From IMG/VR virus record IMGVR_UViG_3300020214_000087, positions 1 through 28,357 of that record: a stretch of 28,357 nucleotides of DNA; one strand, given 5' to 3'. The notes beneath the pieces are model-generated. The model was not told the origin of the DNA. It made no database searches and saw only the letters and a program-made list of their open reading frames with translations. A program made the translations under genes and the position numbers. Below are positions 21,592 through 28,357 of this stretch, piece after piece (positions within the stretch are counted from its first letter, which is position 1; each line of letters opens with the position of its first letter). Origin of the DNA: a virus.

Positions 21592-22293
21592 ATGGCTCGC
21601 GGCACGCAGTTCCTCGCGCTGGTGCAGATGCTCCGCAACGAACTCGGCCGCGCGCCGAGCGTCGCGGTCGGCGTCGAGGACGTGACGCGGCTCAAGCACC
21701 ACATCAATCGCGCTTATGAGACCCGTTACGACGAGTACGAGTGGCCGCATCTGCGGCGCACGTTCGATCCGGTCACGCTGTCGGCGGGTCAGCGGTATTA
21801 CGACTTTCCGTCCGAGCTGAACTACGAGCGTGTTGAGAAGGCGTGGACGTGGTGGACCGACCGGCCGGTCAGGATCGACCGCGGCATCACGGTTGACCAC
21901 TACGCTTCGTACGATTCGACGGACGACGAGCGGTCGGACCCGGCGATGCGGTGGGACGTGCGCTCGATCGGCAACGCGACGCAGATGGAAATCTGGCCGG
22001 TGCCGGCGAGCAACGACCAGCGCGTCACGTTCTCCGGCTTCCGCACGATCGCGAAGCTGGTCAACGACACCGACGTGTGCCTGCTTGACGACCTGCTGGT
22101 GGTGCTGGACGCCGCCGCGGCGATCGAGAAGGACGCCGACAAGCGTCGAGTGCGCGCCGCCGAGGCCGAACGCAGGTTCGTCCAGATCGGCGCCAACGCC
22201 GCGACCGGCGCCGAGCCTGCACGGCTCAATCTCGGCGCCGCCGACCCCGACATATTCAAAGGCGTCAAGGTCATCGCCGCTCGGAGCGAATAA
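21592..22293 (+). CDS. Head-tail connector / adaptor protein (putative)
   Basis: The 233 residues have the look of a podovirus adaptor that sits under the portal: an N-terminal helix FLALVQMLRNELGRAP, then RLKHHINRAYETRYDEYEWP, a beta part with LSAGQRYYDFPSELNYERV, and IWPVPASNDQRVTFSGFR near residue 140. A C-terminal helical tail follows. Connector proteins of other phages show this helical-beta arrangement with an IWP-type turn. The start has a weak ribosome binding site. The stop overlaps the next ATG as TAATG. Confidence 0.7.
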   Translation: MARGTQFLALVQMLRNELGRAPSVAVGVEDVTRLKHHINRAYETRYDEYEWPHLRRTFDPVTLSAGQRYYDFPSELNYERVEKAWTWWTDRPVRIDRGITVDHYASYDSTDDERSDPAMRWDVRSIGNATQMEIWPVPASNDQRVTFSGFRTIAKLVNDTDVCLLDDLLVVLDAAAAIEKDADKRRVRAAEAERRFVQIGANAATGAEPARLNLGAADPDIFKGVKVIAARSE

Positions 22294-24368
22294 TGCCGAG
22301 TATCCAGATCGCGGACTTCAAGTATGGCGTTGACCGCCGCCGCGAGCGCGCGGCTGGCGTGCCCGGCACGCTCTGGTCAGGCGTGAACTGCCACATCACG
22401 CGCGGCGGCGATATCGAGCGCGCCAAGAAATTTGTCCCGGTCTACGAAGACCTTGAAGACACCTACGGCTTGGAGCAGGTCGGCGGTCAACTATTCGTGT
22501 TCGGCTCGGCCGACCTCGCGGCCTCGGTGCCGAACGGAGTGCAGTATCAGCGGCTCCAGGCCCCGAGCACTCCGGCCATGGAGCACATCCATTGGTCGAC
22601 GGTGTTCGACGGCAAGACCTACGTCATCGCCGATTACCTTGACGGCAGCGTGTACCACTTCTACGACGGGGCGCGGGTCAGCGACCTCGACAGTGTTGTC
22701 GATGCCGCCGCGAGCTATGTCACGCTGGCTTCCTACCTCGCGCAAAAGCTGAACTCCTCGGCCGCGGTGGATGCCGTGGCTTTCGGCAACGCCATCCTGG
22801 TCACGGCCCGGACGCCCGGCACCGCCTTCACGCTGACCTCGGCGACGGTCGATGGCGGCGGCAACAACGACCAGACCGCAGCCGTGACCGCCGTGCAGGC
22901 GAACGTCTCGGCGGTGGCCGAGGTCCGCGCCACGGGAACCGTGACGATTACCGGCGGCACCCGCGACCCCGGCGTCAATTACGTCGGCCAGATAACGGTC
23001 GACGGCGTCGAGCTGATGGACGTTGCGGTAAATTGGGTGACATCGCACAGCGCGACCGCGACAGCGGTTGCAGCCGAGATCAATAACCGCACGTCGACGC
23101 ACGGTTTTTCGGCTTCGGCAGCGGGCGCCGTCATCACGATCCAAGCCGAGCCGGGGACCGGCGCGGCTCCGAACGGGGATGCCGTAGCCGTGACGGTTGC
23201 CGGCGACGCGACGGCGATCAAGACCGACATGGCCGGCGGCGTTACCGCCGTCGCGGCTGTCGCGCAGGTTTCGAAAGTCACTTTCGGAGGTACGTTTCAG
23301 GCCGCCGACCGATTCACATTGACGCTGAACGGCACGGCCTATGTCGCGACAGGGCGGGCGTCGGCGACGCCGACCAGCGCCTTCGTCTACAAAGGCCGCA
23401 TCTACGCGACCGGCGGTTCGTTTTATCGGTACTGCAAGCTGAACGACCCGACCGACTGGACCGACGCCGATCCGGCGACCGGCGCCGGGTTCATCAACGT
23501 GTCGAGCGATTCGGAGGGCAATCAGCGGCTTGTCGGATCGGCGGTCTATCAGACCTCCGTTGCGGTGTTCGCGACCGAGGCGATCCGGGTCTACGACCTG
23601 TTCGCCGACAAGGCGGACCACGTGCTGCGCCAGGTGATCGAGAACGCCGGCACGCGGGCGCCGCGTTCGGCAAAAGGACTGGCCGGGACCGACCTGCTCT
23701 ACTTGGGCGAGCCGGGCGTGCGCTCGGTGCAGGTCCGCGACATCAACGGCAATGCCTATGTCGACGACACCGGCACGCAAATCGACCCGCTGGTGCAGGA
23801 ATGGATAGCAAGCTTGCCGCCGGCCACGGTCGAGCGCGCCGTCGCCGTGGTCGAGCCGGTGGACGGGCGCTATCTGCTCGCGGTCGGCGAGCGGGTGTTT
23901 GTGCTGTCGTACTTCCCCCGCGGCAAAATTACGGCATGGACTTACTACGACCTCGACTTCGAAATTACAGATTTTCAGCGCGTCGGCCGCAAGTTCTACG
24001 CCCGCGACGCCAGTACGATATACCTCTACGGCGGGACGAACGGCGACACCTACCCGGACGACGACGAGCAAGACGTGCTGGTAGAACTGCCGTTCGTCGC
24101 CGCTAAGTCGCCGGCCGCGTTCAAGAACTGGACCGGGTTCGACGCGATCTGCTCCGGGACGTGGTACGCCGCAGCCTTGGTCGACCCTCGCGACGAGGAC
24201 AAGACCGTGCCGCTTGGCCGGTTCGTCGGGACGACTCTAAACGAAGGCTCGCTCGCCGCGGTCGGAGAATCCCCGCTTGTGGCGCTGCGGCTGACCTGCG
24301 ACCGCGGGGGCCGCGCGACGCTGTCGAGCGTGCTGATGCACTACGAAGGCGGAGACAGCGAGGAATGA
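22293..24368 (+). CDS. Tail/nozzle structural protein (putative)
   Basis: The 691 residues follow the connector with a TAATG overlap and a GGAG ribosome binding site. The N-terminus (IQIADFKYGVDRRRERAAGV, then LWSGVNCHITRGGDIERAKK) is typical of podovirus tail-tube or stabilisation proteins. A beta-rich body with repeated Ala/Thr/Val segments lies at about 125-355. FVYKGRIYATGGSFYRYCKL and NQRLVGSAVYQTSVAVFATE form propeller-like blades, and DVLVELPFVAAKSPAAFKNW precedes the C-terminal region. This fits the nozzle (gp12/gp10-like) that prolongs the tail below the adaptor. The assignment rests on position and general pattern. Confidence 0.7.
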   Translation: MPSIQIADFKYGVDRRRERAAGVPGTLWSGVNCHITRGGDIERAKKFVPVYEDLEDTYGLEQVGGQLFVFGSADLAASVPNGVQYQRLQAPSTPAMEHIHWSTVFDGKTYVIADYLDGSVYHFYDGARVSDLDSVVDAAASYVTLASYLAQKLNSSAAVDAVAFGNAILVTARTPGTAFTLTSATVDGGGNNDQTAAVTAVQANVSAVAEVRATGTVTITGGTRDPGVNYVGQITVDGVELMDVAVNWVTSHSATATAVAAEINNRTSTHGFSASAAGAVITIQAEPGTGAAPNGDAVAVTVAGDATAIKTDMAGGVTAVAAVAQVSKVTFGGTFQAADRFTLTLNGTAYVATGRASATPTSAFVYKGRIYATGGSFYRYCKLNDPTDWTDADPATGAGFINVSSDSEGNQRLVGSAVYQTSVAVFATEAIRVYDLFADKADHVLRQVIENAGTRAPRSAKGLAGTDLLYLGEPGVRSVQVRDINGNAYVDDTGTQIDPLVQEWIASLPPATVERAVAVVEPVDGRYLLAVGERVFVLSYFPRGKITAWTYYDLDFEITDFQRVGRKFYARDASTIYLYGGTNGDTYPDDDEQDVLVELPFVAAKSPAAFKNWTGFDAICSGTWYAAALVDPRDEDKTVPLGRFVGTTLNEGSLAAVGESPLVALRLTCDRGGRATLSSVLMHYEGGDSEE

Positions 24369-24796
24369 ACGCCGTCGAGCGGCGACCCACCACCGCCGAG
24401 GATGTGCGCGCCGTCCTCGGTAACCTTTCTCTTATCAGCGCCGAGGAATTAAATAAGGCAGGTGTTATCGACCGCGAAGCGGTGGTGCTGGCGCTGCTCA
24501 GCGGCGGCGAGGCCGAGACGTTCTGCGAAGCGGGAGCGCCGGTCTGTATTCTCGGCTGCACGGTCAGCGACCGGCGGCTCGGGACGTGGTTCATCGCGAC
24601 CGAGCGGTTCTTCAACCTCAAAGCGGCGACGGTGTTCCCGTCCAGGCGGGTGCTGCGCGAGATTCGTGAGCGCCACCCTGGCATCCCGATCGAAGCCTGC
24701 TCGTGGTCGAAACACCCGCAAGCCCGCCGCTGGTTCGAGTTGCTAGGCTTTAAGTTACTGGAAGCAAACGGGTATTTGCGTTTCCGGCTTGTCTAG
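24365..24796 (+). CDS. GNAT-like acetyltransferase fold protein (possible virion protein)
   Basis: The ATG at 24365 overlaps the preceding stop as ATGA, with GGAGACAGCGAGGA upstream. The 143 residues show a GNAT-type layout: helix DREAVVLALLSGG, strands APVCILGCTVS and GTWFIATERFF, helix RRVLREIRERHPG and the C-terminal EACSWSKHPQARRWFELLGF with KLLEANGYLRFRL. GNAT-like proteins are encoded next to internal virion proteins in several podoviruses, where their role is structural or unknown. The acetyl-CoA loop is not clear. Its last 47 bases overlap the convergent endonuclease gene. Confidence 0.65.
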   Translation: MNAVERRPTTAEDVRAVLGNLSLISAEELNKAGVIDREAVVLALLSGGEAETFCEAGAPVCILGCTVSDRRLGTWFIATERFFNLKAATVFPSRRVLREIRERHPGIPIEACSWSKHPQARRWFELLGFKLLEANGYLRFRLV

Positions 24797-25358
24797 CGGG
24801 CGGGTTTTCGAGGTAGTCTGCGGCTGCGCGGAGAACGTAAGGGTCGTCGCGGAACGACCCCACTCCTGTATTGCAAAGGAGGCAGAGGAGGCCCCGGACT
24901 ACGCCGGTACGGTGGCAGTGATCTATGTTCGAGGGTTCTATCAGAAACAACTCGTGACATATGGCACATGAGAAGTTCTGCGCCGCGAGCAGGTCTTTAT
25001 GCGCCGATTCAGTAATCCCGTACTTCTTTAGCTTCTGCGCCCATCTCCCTTTTTTTATCTTTTCCTTGTTTGCCGGGCTGTTCTTCCACGCGCGGCTCCG
25101 CGCTTTTATCTTGATTTTGTGCTCGGGTACGGCATACCGCGCTCGGCCCCACGCTCTTATTTTTTCCTTGTTTTCAGGGGCGTCGCGCCATGCTCGGTCC
25201 CGCGCGACTCTCTTTTTCCTGTACTCGGGGGTGGCGCGTTGCTCGGCTCTGCACGAGCGGCATGTATAGCCTCGGCCGCTCGGACTCGACCTGTCCGCGG
25301 GGAATTCCTTGAAAGGCTTGACCGCCCCGCATCTGCTACACCGTTTTACGCCGTCCAT
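24750..25358 (-). CDS. Recombination endonuclease VII-type HNH nuclease (homing-like)
   Basis: The ATG at 25358 gives 202 residues and puts a zinc ribbon at the N-terminus (CSRC at 7-10, CRSC at 33-36); a TTG at 25424 is also in frame but lies on the promoter. Charged helical repeats follow (RAWRDAPENKEKIRAW, RAWKNSPANKEKIKK). The C-terminal domain has the endonuclease VII signature: CAIC (131-134), IDHCH (D146, H147, H149), RGLLC and LCN. Such enzymes cut branched or target DNA, and stand-alone copies in phages often act as homing endonucleases. It is antisense in the late operon and visibly more AT-rich than its neighbours, signs of insertion. Confidence 0.88.
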   Translation of the reverse strand: MDGVKRCSRCGAVKPFKEFPADRSSPSGRGYTCRSCRAEQRATPEYRKKRVARDRAWRDAPENKEKIRAWGRARYAVPEHKIKIKARSRAWKNSPANKEKIKKGRWAQKLKKYGITESAHKDLLAAQNFSCAICHELFLIEPSNIDHCHRTGVVRGLLCLLCNTGVGSFRDDPYVLRAAADYLENPPARQAGNANTRLLPVT

Positions 25359-25415
25359 CCCGATCCGTAGCCGCCTGCAAGGGTCTGTAGCCGTCTTTTT
25401 AGCCGAATTCTGTAG

Positions 25416-25444
25416 ATTATACAAGGGTAGACAACCGGCAACAG
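25416..25444 (-). promoter_or_regulatory. Putative promoter of the endonuclease gene
   Basis: On the - strand a perfect TATAAT lies at 25421-25416. At 17 bases upstream the -35 region reads CTGTTG, a poor match. Transcription would start near 25409, about 50 bases before the chosen ATG, independent of the late operon. Confidence 0.5.
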
Positions 25445-25522
25445 GTGTGCTAGGTTGCGGGATTAAGCGGGCGTAATCCGCCGGTCTCGCCGTGCCGGTC
25501 CTCTTGTCGACGCGCCCCGCCG

Positions 25523-26191
25523 ATGTGCTTTCCGAAGCAGCCGAACTACGGCGCTCACCAAGCCGAACAACTTCGTTTCCAGCAAGAGCAGGCCCGCATC
25601 GCCGAGGAGCAGCGGCAGAAGATGCTTGCCGACGAACAGAAGCGGCAAGACAACATCCGCGCCGGCAACAGCGCCATCGAAAACGCTTTCACGCAGTTCA
25701 ACCAGCCGTATTTCGACAAGGCGAAGACCGACTATCTCGGCTTCTACCTGCCGCAAGTCGACGAGCAGTACGGAGACGCACGCGGCAAGGCGGTCGCCAA
25801 GCTGTTCGAGCGCGGGGTGCTGGAATCGACGGCCGGGGCCGACACGCTTTCGAAGCTGGACAAGCGCGCGGCCGACGAAAGAGGCAAGATCGGCGGCGCG
25901 GCAACCGACTTCGCCGGCGGCCTGAAGCAGCAGGTCGACGCCTCGAAGAACAACCTGTTCGACCTGTCGCGCTCGGCCGCCGATCCGAATGCCGTCGCGG
26001 CGCGAGCGGCCGGCGAGGCGGCGACGCTCGCCGCCGTGCCGGGCGGGTACAAGAACCAGCCGATCGGCAACGTGTTCGCCGATCTGCTCGAACCGCTTTC
26101 CTACGCTGCGGTAGGCCGCGTCAATGCGCTGCCGCGCGGCTCGCGCAACGTCGCGCCGATCGGCGGCAGCGGATCCTTGAGGTTGTTCTGA
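25523..26191 (+). CDS. Putative internal virion protein starting MCFP (222 aa)
   Basis: The protein begins MCFPKQPN. A coiled-coil rich in Gln, Glu and Arg spans residues 15-45 (QAEQLRFQQEQARIAEEQRQ), and further amphipathic helices follow (YFDKAKTDYLGFYLPQVDEQ, LSKLDKRAADERGKIGGAAT). The helical, charged composition and position fit a protein injected or packed inside the virion. The start lacks a good ribosome binding site. An imperfect hairpin with arms GGATTA and TAATCC (25460-25479) lies upstream. Its stop overlaps the next gene's start as TGATG. Confidence 0.65.
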   Translation: MCFPKQPNYGAHQAEQLRFQQEQARIAEEQRQKMLADEQKRQDNIRAGNSAIENAFTQFNQPYFDKAKTDYLGFYLPQVDEQYGDARGKAVAKLFERGVLESTAGADTLSKLDKRAADERGKIGGAATDFAGGLKQQVDASKNNLFDLSRSAADPNAVAARAAGEAATLAAVPGGYKNQPIGNVFADLLEPLSYAAVGRVNALPRGSRNVAPIGGSGSLRLF

Positions 26192-26367
26192 TGTGCCTGC
26201 CGACCCAAGCGCAGAACCAGAACGCGACCTTCGACCGGCGGTTCTCGAACGGCCACAAGCCTGGCATGTTCGACATGGCTGGACGGGACGCTGCGCTGAA
26301 CCTGAACGACGGACTTGAGCGCGAGGCCGCGTACCGGCGGCTGTGGCTGCCGCAGGAGCCGCGCTGA
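26191..26367 (+). CDS. Small protein starting MCLP (58 aa)
   Basis: The start overlaps the preceding stop as TGATG. The product begins MCLPTQAQNQNATFDRRFSN and then contains FDMAGRDAALNLNDGLEREA. It is part of the series of four consecutive genes with Met-Cys starts. Probably a small virion component translated by coupling; function unknown. Confidence 0.55.
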   Translation: MCLPTQAQNQNATFDRRFSNGHKPGMFDMAGRDAALNLNDGLEREAAYRRLWLPQEPR

Positions 26368-26591
26368 TGTGCTTGCCTCAAAACCTAGGCAGTTCGAGCG
26401 GCGGGATGCCGGGAGGGCTGTTGAACCTCTTGCAGCAACCGCAGCAGCCGCGCGTGTCCGACTACGACGTAGGAATGGCCCGTCAAGTTCTTGGCGGGGC
26501 GCAAGGGAAGGCGTCGCTCAGCGACTTCTCCCCGGCGTACAGTTTGTTCAAGAAGCGTAAACCGATGGGGCTGCTCGGCGATGTGTTTTGA
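26367..26591 (+). CDS. Small protein starting MCLP (74 aa)
   Basis: The start again overlaps the preceding stop as TGATG. The product begins MCLPQNLGSSSGGMPGGLLN, is rich in Gln, Gly and Ser, and ends KKRKPMGLLGDVF. No domain is recognised. Its stop lies 11 bases inside the next gene. Its place in the series suggests a small virion protein. Confidence 0.55.
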   Translation: MCLPQNLGSSSGGMPGGLLNLLQQPQQPRVSDYDVGMARQVLGGAQGKASLSDFSPAYSLFKKRKPMGLLGDVF

Positions 26592-27378
26592 CCCCGTGTC
26601 CTTGACCTTGCTGGCCGCCAGCACCGCGGCGAGCGCCGGCGGCAGCATACTCGAAGGCAACGCGCAGTCCGACTTCGTGCGGCAGAACCTCGACGCCGAC
26701 ATGACCGAGATGCGGCAGTCGGTCGAGGAAGCGCGGCTGCGCAACGAGGTCGCCGACCGCTACCGCGAGACCGCGCGAAAGTTCGGCGAGGAGAACCAGA
26801 CCAATTTCAATGCGGGCCTCGGCTCGTTCATGCCGGATGCGCAAGCCGCACGCATGGACGCAGCAACCGCAGATCGCGGCGGCACGGTCGCCTCGGCCAT
26901 CGGTCAGCCGCCGAGCGCCGAAGCGACGCCGTTTCGCGCCGGCACGCCGGATGCCGTCAAGGCGACGCACGCGCAGCGGGTCGGCGACGCATTCGCCCGC
27001 GCGCAGACGCAGGGCGCGGCCGGAGCCAAGGTCGGTGCCTACGGCGACACGATGGCTGAGAACCAGCGCACGGTCGGCGGCACCGGCCAGAAGATCGAGA
27101 CCGTCAACACGCTGGCGAAAGGCAACGCGGCGCTGCTGCCGCACGAGCAGGACCTGGTCGGCTATCAGGCGCGCAAGCCGATATTCCGGCCCGCCGCGCC
27201 GCAGGTCTCGCCGTGGGCTCCCGTGCTGAAAGGCGCCGGCCGGATCGGCGGCGCGATGGCAGGCGGCGGAATGTTCGGCGGCAGCCCGACGCTCGGCAGC
27301 TATTTCCCCGGCAGTATCGACCCGTTGGTCGGCGGGATCACGCCGACCGGGTTGCACGGCTATCAAGGTCCGTTCTGA
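26581..27378 (+). CDS. Putative internal virion protein starting MCFDP (265 aa)
   Basis: The N-terminus MCFDPVSLTLLAASTAASAG is like that of gp14-type internal virion proteins of podoviruses, which start MC-D/E-P-V and then a small-residue hydrophobic helix. A long charged helix follows (NLDADMTEMRQSVEEARLRN, then DRYRETARKFGEENQTNF). The C-terminal part is Gly/Ala/Pro-rich, ending GGMFGGSPTLGSYFPGS. Such proteins enter the host envelope during DNA ejection and help form a channel. The start at 26581 overlaps the upstream gene by 11 bases; longer in-frame starts are inside that gene. Confidence 0.7.
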   Translation: MCFDPVSLTLLAASTAASAGGSILEGNAQSDFVRQNLDADMTEMRQSVEEARLRNEVADRYRETARKFGEENQTNFNAGLGSFMPDAQAARMDAATADRGGTVASAIGQPPSAEATPFRAGTPDAVKATHAQRVGDAFARAQTQGAAGAKVGAYGDTMAENQRTVGGTGQKIETVNTLAKGNAALLPHEQDLVGYQARKPIFRPAAPQVSPWAPVLKGAGRIGGAMAGGGMFGGSPTLGSYFPGSIDPLVGGITPTGLHGYQGPF

Positions 27379-27379
27379 C

Positions 27380-28357
27380 ATGGTCGCAATTATCGGACGT
27401 AAAATCCCAACTACCGGCGTGACCGGCGCACAGGCCGGCGGGCTTGGCGATTCGTTTTCGCGCATCGCTGCCGCGCTTGCGAACCCCCTCATTCCGGCGC
27501 TGAGGCGTGAGAAACTGATCGAGGCCGAGCGGCAGAACGTCGGAACGTCGGCGGTTGCTGCGCGGGATTTTACGGACCCGAACCTCGACGTAGCGAGCGT
27601 CATCAGCGACTCGATCCGCGCCGGTTTAGACCCAAAATACGTCAGCGGTATGCGGCAGTTCGGAGTGGTGCAGCGCGAGGGGCCTGAAACCGCCAACGCG
27701 ACCAAGGCGATCTTGTCGGTTCCTGGTTCGCAGCCGGGGCAGACGTTCCAAGGATTCCGCGAAGACCTCGCCAACAGGCGCAACATCGAGAACCTGCGTA
27801 CGCAGCGCATGTTCGACATCGAGAAGTACAAGGCCGACACGACGCCGGTCAACGTGATCGAAGACGGCCAGGTGGTCATGCGCCCGCGTTCCGAGCATTC
27901 GGGCGCACGCCCGGTGCTGTCGCTCGGTCAGGAGCAAGGTGCGGTCCTGGCCGCCGTGCGGCAGCAGCCGGGTGGTATCGCCGGGGCCGACGCAGCGACG
28001 CAACGGGTGTTCGGCGGGGGCGCACAGCAGCGCACGCCCTACGACTACGAAACGCCTGGCGGACGGACGGGCACGGCCACCGTCACTGACGAGGGCGTGA
28101 GGGATGCGAACACGAAAGAACCGCTGCCGCAAGGTACGCGACTTATAAAGCTGGAAGGTCCGAATGCAGAAGGGTTGACGCCTCCAGCAAGGAAACAGCT
28201 TCTCGACGCGCGCGTCGGCACCGGGCAAGCGATCGAGGCGATCAAGCGGCTCGATGCGTTGTTGACGCACCCCAATGCCGATCAGGCGATCGGCTTTATC
28301 GGGCGCTCCGCTAACCTATTGAATAACGTCCGCGCTCAAATCGAAGCTGCGGTGCGC
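27380..28357 (+). CDS. Large virion/internal protein, 3' partial
   Basis: The ATG at 27380 starts one base after the preceding stop. The frame stays open for 326 codons to the window edge, so the gene is longer. The N-terminal part has IGRKIPTTGVTGAQAGGLGD and a helix IPALRREKLIEAERQNVG. Charged helices such as RNIENLRTQRMFDIEKYKAD follow, with DARVGTGQAIEAIKRLDALL near the cut end. Its position after a gp14-like protein suggests another ejected internal virion protein. The identity cannot be settled without the rest of the gene. Confidence 0.65.
   Translation, partial: MVAIIGRKIPTTGVTGAQAGGLGDSFSRIAAALANPLIPALRREKLIEAERQNVGTSAVAARDFTDPNLDVASVISDSIRAGLDPKYVSGMRQFGVVQREGPETANATKAILSVPGSQPGQTFQGFREDLANRRNIENLRTQRMFDIEKYKADTTPVNVIEDGQVVMRPRSEHSGARPVLSLGQEQGAVLAAVRQQPGGIAGADAATQRVFGGGAQQRTPYDYETPGGRTGTATVTDEGVRDANTKEPLPQGTRLIKLEGPNAEGLTPPARKQLLDARVGTGQAIEAIKRLDALLTHPNADQAIGFIGRSANLLNNVRAQIEAAVR

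Overview
The window is about 28 kb of a GC-rich tailed-phage genome (Caudoviricetes). It has a podovirus-type virion module: small and large terminase, a portal of about 714 residues, scaffold, major capsid protein, adaptor, tail/nozzle protein and a row of internal-virion-like proteins, with no tape measure or sheath. Base composition and gene style fit a phage of a high-GC proteobacterium, perhaps an alphaproteobacterium, but nothing in the window fixes the host. No integrase, RNA polymerase, tRNA or CRISPR array was seen. Both ends are cut: the primase-helicase enters from the left, and an internal-virion-like gene runs off the right edge.

Left part (1-2438, + strand): the C-terminal part of a replicative primase/helicase. 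Its 3' end and the following intergenic region carry eleven copies of TGTCGG/CCGACA and an 18-bp perfect inverted repeat, a good candidate for the replication origin. A basic protein with a possible winged helix follows.

Accessory part (2435-7657, - strand): fourteen small genes of mostly unknown function in one long leftward array, each with its own Shine-Dalgarno. Two (29 and 36 codons) are very short. The standout is three identical 55-nt RNAs at 5929-5983, 6452-6506 and 7065-7119. Read on the - strand, each matches the type II hammerhead self-cleaving ribozyme exactly: stem II strand GGAC, GAAA, stem III hairpin, a GUC cleavage triplet, stem I hairpin, CUGACGA, and stem II strand GUCC. 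Each begins on the last base of a TAG stop codon and would leave an exactly 50-nt leader on the next gene. They would cut the polycistronic transcript into separate mRNAs with hairpin-capped ends. Six genes in the array also share a small hairpin (ACCU-tetraloop-AGGU) that contains the ribosome binding site.

Right part (7788-28357, + strand): small terminase; a 400-bp gap with a promoter-like site, foldable sequence and a strong intrinsic terminator (candidate small RNA); a 1043-aa tail fibre with its partner protein; a small membrane protein; a metallophosphoesterase; large terminase; portal; terminator and promoter; scaffold; major capsid; a capsid-associated protein; terminator; connector proteins; a tail protein; an acetyltransferase-like protein; then four consecutive proteins beginning Met-Cys-(Phe/Leu)-(Pro/Asp) and a last, incomplete virion protein. 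A recombination endonuclease VII (HNH) gene sits backwards in this late operon behind its own TATAAT box and looks like a later insertion.
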